A DNA stretch of 64,000 nucleotides from Latrodectus hesperus (Eukaryota; Arthropoda; Arachnida; Araneae; Theridiidae), in the NCBI GenBank assembly GCA_037975125.1, contig CM075857.1, positions 75,535,345 to 75,599,344 on the forward strand, read 5' to 3'. The notes beneath the pieces are model-generated. The model was not told where the DNA came from, did not search any database, and saw only the letters and a list, made by a program, of their open reading frames with translations. Positions 17,136 to 30,515 of the stretch are shown piece after piece. How positions within the stretch are numbered: position 1 is the first letter of the stretch; each line of letters begins with the position of its first letter. Both the position numbers and the translations under genes were made by a program.

Positions 17136-17964
17136 TCTTATATAGTTATTTATTTTATATTGCACATAAATTATAAAATATTTTTACAATACGTTCTTTG
17201 GCCATTAAAACCGTTACACTAAGAAAGCCATATGTGATACACATGAATTTTATACGATAGAAAGAAGCTGCTGTATCATTCAAGTGATCGACTTTAAATT
17301 GTATTCTTTGAAAAAGACGGCAGTAGTAATACGTAGTGTGTTTGTGTGTGAATGAAGAAATCATACTGTTAGTTTCTCATGAAAAAATTGCATTTGAACA
17401 TGCCGTTTATGAGAAGTTGTTATGGTTCTTCGTATAAGGAGGAAAATGCTTACCAACACAATTATGAATTTGATGGAGGGTAACCAATGAGAACTATATC
17501 GAATTGTAATGCTTATTGTTACTCATATTGGTTGAAATCCTATTACTGTCTACAGAATATGAATCTGATATATTTAAAACGGTAATGCAGAACTCCGTAG
17601 CTGGATCTCAATAGTCTATAGCAGCTCACAGCCGAAAAGATAAACATGTTATTTGCATGGTCACAATGGATCATACAATTACGTTGCAGCAACATAGTGA
17701 AAAAAATGGAGTCGTTTTGAAAGCAACAATAATCTACATGAACGGTTTCACTATGTTTGTTGCAGCATGAGCTGTCAGCTCGTTGACCATGGCTTCAGCT
17801 TATACTTTTCAACATCAATAGCTTTCATTGATGTGGTCAACAATTAGCTTAAAGGCTGGAATAAAATGGCAGTGTTTTCAGCCGAATACCCATTATTTTT
17901 ATAGATTCATGATGATTGCATCAGTATTTGTCTATATCGTATAAAACGCACATCGAAACCGTGC

Positions 17965-18300
17965 ATTAGAGCTCCAGTGGCTGAGTAGCTTCACGCCGCT
18001 TCCCGTTAAGGTCAGCAAAGTGCCGCATCATTTGCCATGGGCAGCGATTGGGAGGGTGACCACGTTCCCTCGCTCACTGAGTTGCTGGAGCTCCGTGGGT
18101 TGGGGACGTGTCTATGTAAATAAGTGATGCCCAAAGTCCTTCCGCTGAAGTGGCGTGAATGTGGAGAGAAGGTTGCCAGCTCAGGTGTGACCTCGTCACC
18201 TGACCATGGTTCAAAATTATAACACTTGATGATGGGTGAGTATTCGAAACCTCTAAACATTAATTTACAGACCGGGGCTTGCTTACACAGCTAAGTATGT
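17965..18300 (-). repeat. GC-rich dispersed-repeat-like block, unclassified
   Basis: About 330 bp with much higher GC than the flanks, with sharp edges. It contains CCAGTGGCTGAGTAG near the left edge, which resembles a tRNA-derived A box, and runs into CCATGGTTCAAAATTATA. The composition and edges suggest a transposed repeat, perhaps SINE-related. The 82-codon open frame on the minus strand resembles nothing I know. Orientation is uncertain. Confidence 0.4.
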
Positions 18301-18673
18301 ATGTATAATGCATTCAACATCAACATATTGATCAATCAAAAGTAATTGTAGGACTATTTTATCACACTGACGCCACTTTAAACTATAACTGTTATATTTT
18401 GATTATTTTAAGGCTTGTGGCTCTACCTTTTATACTAGCCCAACGAAATGCTACTTTCAGTAGAATAATGCCTGACAGCATGTCGTCGGTGTTGTAGTGA
18501 TTTGATACAGAAAATATTCAATGCTATTATAACATCAAGTTCTCTAGATATCACAGCAATAGAAAAAGTATAATCAGTGATTGTTTGGCGACTAGATCAT
18601 TATCATCATAAGTCAGTTATTACTGTCGAAAAATTGTGGTATCGTCAGGGAGTGCTCTTTCGGTACATACTCG

Positions 18674-18745
18674 GTCAAACGGAAACTGGGTGATATGTAC
18701 AGGGAGTACTCTTTCCCTGTACATATCACCCAGTTTCCGTTTGAC
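18674..18745. repeat. Perfect inverted repeat, 32-bp arms, 8-bp loop
   Basis: 18674-18705 is the exact reverse complement of 18714-18745 (arm begins GTCAAACGGAAACTGGG). The loop is GTACTCTT. Just upstream, 18648-18668 repeats the loop-side sequence in diverged form (AGGGAGTGCTCTTT and GGTACAT), as if the hairpin arose by strand switching at a pre-existing motif. Confidence 0.96.
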
Positions 18746-19009
18746 TCATTGCTTAGTCGTATCAGTACTATGTCTGCTGCTAGAAGTGATTGTTCTGACT
18801 ACTGATTTCCCAAGATGAAAAGGTGCATAGCTCCATGTAAAAAAGATTAAAACACTGAATACGAATAAGCAGTCAAAGTTTAAACTGAATCTGAATTTAC
18901 CAAATAGACAGTTGATGTTCTTTACTGAATTGAATCTATTGAATACAACAAAAATCTTCTTTCGCGCGTATGCTTTTCGCCCCATGAAACCCTCAAAATA
19001 ATTCATATA

Positions 19010-21560
19010 ATGAACCTTACCTTGAATGTTTTTAGTTGTTTATAATTTTTCACGTTGCATCTCCTCTTACTTCTTTTACATACATTACTTTTATTTCGTT
19101 TCTATTTTTACGCGTATTCATTTCGGAGGTAATGCATTTTATGCTGAGAAAAAGGTAACAATATAATCCTCATAATCAGTAAATTAAAAACTATCATTTT
19201 TTACAATGTTTAAATAGGAAAAAGAATATTACGATATCTTACATTTCATGAAATAGATGTTGAAAGTGGAAGTACTTTATATATTTGATTTTGTTTCGCT
19301 AATTTTAGCTGATTTGTAATGTGACTTGAATGTCTATAGCGGGAAGACCATGAAATTCTAGACCAAAATGTATATTATAGTAACAATGGATATTAATTTT
19401 GTAATAGCATTTTATTCTTAGTTACATTGGATTAATATTGATAATTTTCCTAAATATTATTTAACCAATGTAATTGAGTATAAGAGTAACTAAGTATAAT
19501 AACCTTAAAAGAAACAAATGTTTTTTCTTAAGTTTAGTAGGCTGAGCTATAGAGATACACAACTATAGCTAAAATAAGCATTTTTAATTGCGAAAAATGA
19601 TAGAAATGAGTCAACCAGCTCGAAATTAGCACTTAGAATTTCAGAAAAAAACAGTTCCAGTTTCACTGGTTCCATAATTTTGGAAGCCTCTAATATAGTA
19701 CATGTTTAATTAAATACGTTTGGAAAAGAGCAGATAAGCAGTAATCTCATTAGATTTAATAATCTTAAGCCCCATCAATTTTAAATCTAATTTTGCCAGT
19801 AAGATTTATTTTAATTTCAATGTATTTGATGCAGATACACAATTAAGTGAAAACTTTGCTTAGTTCTGAAAAGTTTTTACAAATTTTTATATCTTCATTT
19901 TGTTTAGGTTATGATGCAAAATTAAAAATTGAACGGACAGAAGTTATATAACTTGTTTGAGCTGGCGAAGTTTCCAAAAAATTAAGTTAAATTCAAAATA
20001 AGTTCTTTCTGTGGCAGTTGAAATATTTTTATAAAGAAATTTAAAACGCGTTTTGAAAATAATAAAAGATACTCCTGCCAATTTCTAGAAAACTCGTAAT
20101 CAGAGTTATGGAAGACGGACATTTTTATCCCGACCTTGAACATATTTAGATTCTTGGCTTGACGAATGGAATCTAAAATTATTTTCGAGCTATATACCTA
20201 TTAGTTCGAAGACAGAAAAGAGTTCCAGAGAAATAAAGAAAAATGGCATTGCATAAGCATCTAGCATTCTTGGCAAGGTTTGAAGTGACAACGCGTCGAG
20301 AAAAATGGGAAAGAAATCCCTTATTCTCAGTTGACAGGTTAACGTTTGTTGCTTTGACAAGAATCTCCAGATTCTTTTAATTTTATTACAGCGATGGAGG
20401 TGTGAAAGAGTTCTTTGTATGTTTGAATTTCTTTAAGCAGTTACGCAGAATTGCTTGACTATCATTTACAAGGAGAATGAAATTCTAGTTGGGATGTTTG
20501 TTTCGTATTTTACATTTAAATAATGTTTGAAGTTTTTATACAAGTGCTTCCATGAAAATATACAAGCAGAAAGTATAAGTTCTGCTTGTCAAATGTATTA
20601 ATTTTCTGCAACTTATATATAAGCCAGAGAAAATGTGTGACGTAAATCGAATATTGAATATATTGCCTTATAAATAAATGCATTGTAAATAATATGAAAA
20701 ATAGATACCCTTATAAAAGTGAACTATGGAAAAATTCTTGATAAAATTCTAACAATATAATCTATAATTAAATATAAATAATGAATATAAAAGAATCACT
20801 CTAATAAGAGTAACAGAATTTTTTTCATACCTTTTTCATTTCTTATAATCAAATAGATATTTGTTTAAACTTAACTATCATAGCTAAAGAAATAATTAGT
20901 CTTTATGCAAACATTTTAAATGTATTATAATTAATGCATTATAAACTGCACATTTAGTTTCAGAGCATGCTTAAAAGGTTAATAATTCGAATTCATTGCA
21001 AGATTTGAAACAAATAAATTTAGTAATGGACGATGAACAATCCAAAGAAACAATGGTAAAAAGGATCTAGGTCAGGTAAATAAGCTGTCTATGTCGTTTT
21101 CATAAATATTTTAGAAATAAGAAAATTTAGAAGAAGGAAATACCCCTTTTTGTATTTTAAAAGTTCTGAAAAACAAATTTTTCATAAACTTTTTACAATA
21201 GAATTCATAATCGATAGGGTAATAGTGTTATCCGGCACACACAAAGAAGAATGTTACCTTCATAAGCTCAATTTCATCGCTTCCTTATCTGTTTGTTAAC
21301 TGAAATCAAACAAGGGAAGTCTGAAAAAATCATTAGCAAATCATGATCAACTCTGAAATACACATTATGAGTCTGCATATTTAAAAAAAGTTTTTAAGAT
21401 CTAACAATCTTAAGTTTATTATATGACATTGCAATATTTTTAAGTTCACTTCGTGACTGTGGAAATGCAATAAACAGAACACATAAGCAGATAATAAAAA
21501 TAAATAAAAGACACAGAAATGAACAATAAGTGGAACTTATTATGACACGATACAATGATA
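19010..21560. other. AT-rich intergenic, nothing recognised
   Basis: No repeat family, terminal repeat or coding similarity was found on either strand. Confidence 0.55.
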
Positions 21561-21569
21561 AATAGAGCA

Positions 21570-22540
21570 AATATGAAATATGCTCACCAATTTGTAGAGC
21601 ACCCTTAGTAGCTACACATTCAACAATACGTTTCGATACAGATTAAAGAGAGTGCAAATTGTCTCTTGACAAATTGCTATTCATTCTCTTTAAATTATTT
21701 GCCAAAATTCATCTCCTTAACTCAGCTTATGAGAACTATGTCCAACCGAATCCCAAACATTTCCTATTGGTGAAAGATTCAGTGAAATAGTTGTCCAGGA
21801 AATATTGATATACATTGCGAAGATTATTGGCTGACTCAAGCTGTGCATTGTCTCTCATTATCCATCCAGTAAACAGAATTCGGTAGCATACTTTCAAGAA
21901 AGTGTAGTGTTACTAGGTAAAACCGGATCGTTAGGCCATAATACTATCAACAATGTGGATTAATGGCGATCTACATTTGTCGATTGAGACGAACCTAACC
22001 ATAAGGCTGTGTTGTCGAGTGATACGGCATTCCGAAGTTGCGGTCAAATTGGACCTGTCCATGTCATGGGTAGTTGTCAAATTCATACACAATGTATGTC
22101 ATTGCTTAAAAAGAGCGTGACTCATGAAAATACATCATGCCATTCTGAATACAGTGGCTTTTTTACGACACCACTGCAAAGATGTGTGTATTCTCGACTC
22201 AATGGCAACAGATGCGATAAACGTGGTATCTTGAGAGTCAATAAGAGAATCATGGTTATTCACGATCTACATCAAGAGGATGATCTTCCACAGAATGTTG
22301 AAATGACTTCTACCAGTCCACACAGTCACCAGTACAAGCCAGCAGATGCATTGGTTCATGTATTGTGTTGTAACTCAGGCAAGATTGCTACTCCTGGAAC
22401 GTTTCACTTTCAATCATCTTTGCAAAAGCCAGGATACAGTAGTCAAGTATAGGTCCCAGTACGACGTGATTCGGTCCTCCGATTACCTTATTCTTTTCAT
22501 TCCGATCTTCACATATTCATCGGTCTACTGAAAGTATAGT
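21570..22540 (-). mobile_element. Decayed Tc1-like transposon
   Basis: On the minus strand, translation with frame changes gives pieces of a Tc1-type transposase in the expected order. An FHESRS segment near 22130 stands where FSDESRF is usual. A D/N-containing block MRDNAQ near 21860 stands where QQDNARPH is usual. A C-terminal part near 21740-21600 (WDSVGHSS, then AICQETICTLFN) matches the usual WDxLGxxx and IPQETIxxLI. Many stops and frameshifts mean it encodes no protein. The outer ends were not located. The 147-codon open frame on the plus strand (22009-22452) is the reverse strand of this element, not a gene. Confidence 0.6.
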
Positions 22541-22559
22541 ATCTCGATCTTAAACATTC

Positions 22560-24780
22560 TGATATTCGCAGTACCAAACGTTTTATTAGGGATAGAAAAA
22601 TATTTTGCAAAATTAATCTACTGGAGAGAGCAAAGCATTCACTATCGATTCCGAATTTCTTCCCTTATACCTCGTTACATGTCTCAAAAATATAGGCACT
22701 TCTCATTATTAGCATAATACGGTGAAATGCATTGTTTTCTTTTCTCTTTGTGTTAATGTTATTGCATTTTCCTTGTCTTTACATATGTTGTGCAATTGAG
22801 CTAATGATGACCTCACATTTTGTATGTACTACTTTTATTGTTTAATCAAACTTTTTATACCAGTAACTAATAATACTAACAAGCAAAAGGGTTATTTAAA
22901 ACAAATTTAAGAATAGTTTTTTAAATTCCAAAATAGATTTTTAAAAATTAAGTTTATGAAATGAATGCATTTTTTAACAATTTTTCAAACACACACACAC
23001 AAAACGATGTAAAACATTTTTCTCTTACATTGCAAAATACATCGGTTCTATAGTCCTCATCTAAATCTTAAATTTTCAGGTCTCGAAAATACTCTTTTTA
23101 GAAGTCTCCTATTAAAACGCAACTTTCTCAATTCTAGTCTTAGAATAAACGTACTAATTTTGAAGATGCGAACAGAAATTTCATAGGGAAAAAATTTTTT
23201 ATTCCTTTATCAAAATCTCACAAATATTCGCTATTTCTTTGAAATGTTAAGACAATTTATATTATAACAACTAAAGGTAAAATTAAGGATAAAAATTCTG
23301 GACTTTCTTTTTTACAGATACCCAAGTCCAACATCAATTGCAAATTTACTTGCATCTTTTAGTTATATGTATTCCTTCCGAACAGAAATGAGGATAAAAA
23401 AATTACACTTAATTGATACTAATCTTGATGCTGCAATTTTCGAGAAAAACGCACGTTTAAAGAAAATTTATTGCCTTAAAAACAAATATCGTTTTTATCT
23501 GTATATAATCCGCAAGACCTTTTTTCCGAGCAAAAGAGAGAAAAAAAAAAAAAAGCATCGCGTAATCCACAGCGGCGAAAATAACCGCGGTATTTTCTGC
23601 GAATATTCGATTACTGCTGATAATGTGATGCCAAATAAAATGAAAAATACACAGTATGATTAAAAATATAATAAATTATACAGAAAAAAATATTTATCAT
23701 GAAAAAGATCTGTTCGGATACACCTCAACGTGAAGTGCGATAAACTGAGATAAAAGTGCGACATCCATCAAGATCCGAGAAGATTCTAGTAAAAAATTAT
23801 CGATTTTTAGTTTTTAATAACTTTTAAAACGATGTTAAGTATATTTTAAACATAAAATATATTTTTATTTTGTTAATAATTAAATGAAAGAATTCGAACT
23901 GCATATTGGATAATTTTTCTTTTTTACCGCTCATGCTTTGTTTTTTAACGCGTTTGTGTCGCCATTTTTTAATTGCCTTCCCTATATAGCTTTTCGTTTT
24001 AAATTTGTTGTATAACTTGGACATTTTCGCTTCCACGTGACGATACACGCACTTGAATATTTTCAGAACAAAACAATTCAGAACAAGACATAAAACGAAA
24101 TGACAGCAGCTGTTAATGTTACAGCAATCTTTACAAGGAATCGAATTTGTTCTTGAATGTAATAGGGGCAAGAACTAATTCTAGAAGAAATAAGTCTGTC
24201 GAGTCATGGCGCCATCTGTTATTTATTTTATGAAACATAAACTGAATTTCTTTCTAAATTTTATGGTAAGCTTTTCTGACAGAAAATGTTTTTTTTTTAA
24301 TCAGATTATCCACGAATAATATGCAGGAAATATGCAGGAAAATACTGTACTTATAATTTTTAAAAACAAATACAGTGAAATGCATACATAACAGGTGGGT
24401 TAATTTCTGTTTTCTTCATATAAGGAATGATTATTTTTTTATTACTATACAAAGAATCTTGCTTTGTAAGTTTCATATTTGTTTCCGTAAGCAAAGCATA
24501 ATAATTTATATAGTGAAAAAATTGACATTAAAATTATTTAAGTATTTATGTTATTTATTCTTCAAAAAATTTAAATTATCAAATATTTTTAAAATATTTC
24601 AAATTATATGCGATAGAAGAACACAGTTAATGATACAAAAAGTAAAGAATATTTTAATGCATGAAAATTAAGAACATTTGTAGCCCTAAAACATTCAAAC
24701 ATATTTCTATTTCTAGAAAATTTGTTTTCTACTCTATTAATATCATGTGAGAAACTCCATAAAACAGAAATATCATAAAA
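22560..24780. other. Intergenic region downstream of CDC40, nothing firm
   Basis: Open frames at 23367, 23824 and 24375 are Lys/Ile/Phe-rich and lack motifs. A CpG-containing patch at 23560-23600 includes a short imperfect palindrome centred on CCGCGG. No gene is called. Confidence 0.5.
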
Positions 24781-24783
24781 TAA

Positions 24784-24789
24784 TTTATT
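24784..24789 (-). promoter_or_regulatory. CDC40: Polyadenylation signal of CDC40
   Basis: AATAAA on the minus strand, 38 bases after the CDC40 stop codon. It is the nearest canonical signal downstream, which suggests a very short 3' UTR. Confidence 0.6.
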
Positions 24790-24826
24790 TACATCTTTGT
24801 ACAAATTTAAAAAATATTACAAAATT

Positions 24827-25004
24827 TTAATCCCATAATTTCATTGTTCCATCCCATCCTGCTGATACAATTTTGGAAGTTTCATGAGGATGCCAAATTA
24901 CACTAGAACAAACATTATCATGCGCTTTAAATTTACTGAAGAGTTTTGTAGTTTTCCAATCCCACACATAAACTTTTCCATCAGCATCTCCAGACACGAT
25001 ATAG
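24827..25004 (-). CDS. CDC40: CDC40 exon 13 (last WD40 repeats and stop)
   Basis: [20 protein letters not shown], then [20 protein letters not shown] and [10 protein letters not shown] followed by TAA. The end coincides with the C-terminus of animal orthologues. Confidence 0.98.
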
Positions 25005-26326
25005 CTAGTTAAAAAGAAAATTCAATTAGTATAGTGGTAATTAGTATACTTAAATTCAAAAAAAGTTAATATATTTAAAATTAAGTAAACAAAAAACTAT
25101 ACTTCATTAATGGTAATTAAGGCAAATAATTATTAATATTAGGTCTACCGGAAAGTTCTGTCCGTTTTAGAATGAAACAAAGGAATATATTTTTTCATAC
25201 TTTGGATAAACTTTATTGAATAATATTATTGGCATCATTATTTATGACATCTTGCCAGTGTGATGGCAATTTGTATATCCCATTTTTGTCTTATCCTATG
25301 TCTTATCCCTAGAGGCCAAAAATTGAACCAGTGCTTGTCTGATGTCTTCTTCGTTCTTGAATTGTTTGCCCTGCAAAAAATTTTGTAAGGACAGAAACAA
25401 GTGATAATCAGATGGTGCTAGGTCCGGGGAGTATTGTGGATGCGATAGAATTTCCCAACCTAGCTCTGCGACTTTCTGACGAGTACCCAAAGCAACATGT
25501 GGCCTGGCATTGCATGAAGCAGTATGATGTCCTTCCTATTGAACATCGCCGGCCTCTTTTCTTGCTGTTTTTAATTTATCCAATTGCTGACAGTACCTCT
25601 CCGAATTTAGCCTTTCGCTTGGTTTCAACAGCTCAAAATACATTGGTCCTCGAATATCCCACCATATACACAACATTCTCTAGTTCAGGCTCAACTTCGG
25701 TTTAGAGGTAGAGGGGGCAGGTTTTCCGGGTTCACAATATGCCCTTTTTCTTATGATGTTTTCATAGGTAATCCACTTTTCATCCCCAGTTATGATCCGG
25801 TCCAAGAAGGGTTCGATTTTGTTGCGTGCAAGCAGAGATGTGCATATGATGATTCGATCATTAAAATTCTTCTCACTTAACTTGTGTGGCACCCATTTCA
25901 AATACTTCACACAAACCCTAGTTTCCAAATATGGTCGGAAATGGTTAGTTGAGCTGAATCAAGCCTTTCCGCAATCTCCGATGTTGTCAAAAAAGGATCT
26001 TGTAACATGATCTTGACAGTATCGTTGTCGATCAAATATGGTCGCCCAGAGCGTGGCTTATCAGAAAGGTCGAAATCACCTACATGAAATTTTTTGAACC
26101 ATCTTCTGCATGTTCTATCAAAAACTGTACCTTCACCAAACACTTTCGATAAATTTCTATATGCTTCTGTAGTATTTCTTCCTTGTTGGAATTCGTAAAT
26201 GAACTTCGTTTTAGTTCATCTGCGACGAAAAAGTGTATAAATTGTTAGCGATCAAAAGAGAGAGCCAAATATGTGTCACAGGAATATGCACATACTTGTT
26301 GAAATAGATTGTAACCGGAGCAGACA

Positions 26327-26362
<36 letters not shown>

Positions 26363-29300
26363 CATCTATTTTAGATTGATTATTTTTAAGCACATCATTG
26401 ATATTCTATATTATTTTATTTACTATAAAACTATAGTGTTTAAAGACACTTGACCATGAAAGGGTAGTAAAATCAAATTAACTCCTTTCTAGAAGTCAAA
26501 ATAATTTTGTCTGTTCAAAGTAAATTGGAGTAAAGACTAACGATTTCAACACTTTTATTAATCTACAAAATTCTCTTAAAATAAAGTAACATTCTGAGAT
26601 GTTAATTTTATAGCCCTAGTAGATACAAAAGAACATTTTATAATAAGAATGACAAAAGAAAACGTTTCCGTTCATTAAAACTACTTCATTCACTACTCAT
26701 CACAGATTAAAGCTCTAAGCAGTAGAAGCATCATACAACAAAATATTGCAATGAATACCTTCTTAATGAATGAATATTTTCTTCGCTGTAATACTAAAAG
26801 CAATTCATAATTTAAAAAAATCAATCTCCTGTTTTTTGCTCTTAGTCTTATTTACATTTAATGGGAATACCAAAACTTAGTATTTAAATTATTTTTATTC
26901 CTTTCAATAAAATTTCAAAAAATAAATTTGATAACCTTTTTCAAATAGAATAATAAATGTCTAAAGAAATAGAAATTTTCCAAAAGTTGGTTCAAAATTC
27001 TTAAAGTTTGCAGTCTCCTAGGGAAACAAATAATCAAATTCCAAGATATTAATACTGTCTAAGAACCCTATTAATTTATACAAACATGTATGTGAGATGT
27101 GACAGAAATGACAGTAAACACACAAAAATATAGAATTGAATTCCTACCTCATATCAGGTGAAAAATCAAGACCACAAGCATAACCAGCCACCTAAAAAGA
27201 GTAATGGTAGAGCATGTACATAATATTCTAAAAGCACATTCAAATTTGCAGTAATACAATGCTAATATTGTTCTCCAGTAACGTCAAAGGCTTGCTCTCC
27301 TCTTTTGAAATTACTTAATAAAATTGCAATTTTAATAATAAAAGCAAATTTTTTCTTTAAAGAATATAAATCATATAAAAATTACAAATACAAGGTAACT
27401 TTTTAAAGTTTAAATAAGGCAATAATTTTATACAAATATATTTAATTTATTGGAAATTTATACAATTTAATATTGAAAATAAGAAAGTAAAAAGATATGA
27501 AATATAAATTATAATTATGATTGTTTATTAGCAATTACTTTCTAAAAGATATAAAGAAAATATATGAACACTACAACAGCCAGAATTCATTATATTTTTA
27601 AGTAAATTATAACAGAAGTTTAACAGCAGGAAAAATAAACATTATAGATTAATTAATATATTGTTTTATAATAGTTTATTCATTTAATTAATGCAGGTAT
27701 AAAATTACAAAAAGTAAGAAAAAAGAAAATTGAAATGTTTATAAAAAATGTATCACTGGCATATTTTATTCCCTTACTTATAATTAATAATTGAGTCATT
27801 ATATTGACATATTTTCTGCATTACTCATTAATGATTTTAATTTGATAAAAACCAATTAAAATAATAAAACTAATAATAAATTAAAAAACATTATGAAAAA
27901 GTCAAGAAAAATAAAGCTAGAGAAAAATGTCAACACATTTTATTCCAAATCTATAGACACAATTAAAAAATTTTTCTCGAAAGATTTGATTTCTCAACTA
28001 TATTAGATACTAATTTATAACATGATTTAATTCCTTCCAATGTATTTCATTCATTAGATATTAATTTAGTTGATGATTAAAATTATAAAACTGATTCTAC
28101 TTATAAATAATGAATTTTCCTGAATTTTAAAATTAAAAGTAATATAATGCCTCATAACTACCTGATAAATTATAAGCATTTAATAATCTAGTAGTTAATT
28201 AAAGTTTTCAACACTATCAAATGCTTTTTTACATATGCATAATGTCTGAATTATAATATGACAAAAAATTTATCAAGTCATATTATCTGATTTTTAACTT
28301 CAAATTTTTCGAATTACTTGGGAAATTGAAGTTCTAAATTCTAAATAAGAGTTAATTTGTAAAACAAATTTTTGAAGAGTATTTCTTTTTTTTTATGAAC
28401 GTATACTAAATAGCAAGTCTTATAACAAACTTTTTTTCATGTAAAATAAAATATTGAACAATATATAGAAAATTTATAATATTTTGTATTATACATGCCG
28501 AAAAACTACACAAAAACTTTAAATAAATAACAGATTAGAAATGAATCATACAGCAGTTGAAACTGGCATGTCACAAATAAGATGGAAGCACTAAAGTTTA
28601 TGTCAATACTGCAGAGTTGTTTTCAATGTTATAATGGCATAAATATAGATTTTAAAACAAATAAAAAATATATTGTAAAAGAAAAGTATTCCTGATAACT
28701 AATTATTGATGAAAAAAGAAAAATGGGAAAAAAAACAAAAGGTGGAAAAAATGGTCAATGACAGCCTCTAACCTCATAATTAGTAGCATTATATTTTATC
28801 ACAAATTACTACAATAATTATAGCAAAAATAAACCAAAATAATAAAAAAATAAATTTAACTAGACACACGTAAAAACCACTGCAAATAAAAAGCTTGTTT
28901 TTACAAAATTTGTTAACAAAAAAGTAGGAACATTTATTTAAAGAAAACAAAGAACAATTATTAAATCTGCAAAATTATTATTAAAATAGGATATATTTAA
29001 AATAATATTGAAAATATTTTAAATTAATGTACATTTTATTAAATTTAAGATACCTAGTAAAAAATAATATTTAAAAAAGTTCATATAACATACTACCATA
29101 GAATGCAATATTCTTTTTTTTCTTACCATATGTCCTGTAAAAGTTTTCTTGCGATTCAATTTAAATCTATTCAAAGCAGAGAAAACCATTATTTTGTTAT
29201 CCATAGATTGGCAGGCTAACCATTTTCCTATAAAGTAGAAAAATTGTAATGTTAACTGTGTAAAAAAATTATGACACAGTTTAAAAACATGTATGATATA

Positions 29301-30417
29301 CTAAAATAAAGAATAATTAAGAAAATTAGAACAATCACAGTATCAATTTTATCAAAATTTAAAACTTTTTAAATCATCTGGAATAAAGCATTACCATTTG
29401 GAGAAAGAGTAACAGCAGGCATAGAATGCATAGTAGGATCAGCAATATACTTCATATCAACTGGTATATCCCATTCCCATACTCTTAAGCTTTTATCATC
29501 AGAGGTAGAAACAAATCTTCGATTTTCATCAACAAAAGTTATTGTATTAACAGCTCCTAAATGACGATCATACTCTTGAACTATTTCATTTGAATTGATA
29601 TCCCACTGAAATAAATTATGATTAAAAATTTTATTAAATACAGCAAAATAAATAATAAACTGTATTTAATCAAATGATAATGAATGTAATGAAGTGTGAA
29701 ATAACAAAATACTCACACAAACAATTTTCTTGTCTGATGTACCAGCAACAAAAAGATGCTGCTTATCTTCATCTGGATTAAATTTGACACAATAAGGTAT
29801 TTTTCTGTTGGAAAATTGCCCAAGACACTTTCCTACAAAAATGGAAATATAGTTTAAATATCATATTAATTCCTATGTACAAATAAATACATAAAAACTT
29901 AGAAAAAAGTTTTTTTTATATATATATATATTGTTAAAACTGAAAAACACAAAAATTTAAAAATGTATTTTTCAATAACATACAATTAAAGCAATATAAA
30001 TAAAAAATATAATGTTTTTATAATTTTTTTTAATATTTTCCCAAAATCAATACTAAATCTCAGAACTTGTATTAAATTAAAATAATAATACATAAAGTGC
30101 TTTAAAATTACATAACATAATACAGAATAATCAAAAGTATTCAATCAAAACACTTTAAACGAAAAATCCATGTGACCCAAATATATGATATCTTAGGCCT
30201 GGTACAAACTACTGGAGAATTCTTCAGTGAAAACCCTGCTTGAAGAATTCTTTGTGAATTCAAGGAGAAAAAATAATGACGTCAAGTCATGTGACTGTGA
30301 CATCATTGTTCAATTGAACAAAAGAAACTATTTACATCATATTGAATTATTTATATACATTTTGACTGATTGACAATATCAGTTTTGTAAAATCATAACT
30401 GTTTATTTATTGACACA

Positions 30418-30515
<98 letters not shown>

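Noticed and set aside
17684..17764. Short inverted similarity TTGCAGCAACATAGTGA / TCACTATGTTTGTTGCA
   Set aside because: The arms are short and imperfect, with no target duplication or coding content. Not enough to call an element.
18012..18260. 82-codon frame on the minus strand in a GC-rich block
   Set aside because: GC-rich repeat-like DNA lowers stop frequency. No protein family was recognised.
22009..22452. 147-codon open frame, the longest in the window
   Set aside because: It lies on the strand opposite a decayed Tc1-like transposase and shows no motif or exon structure of its own.
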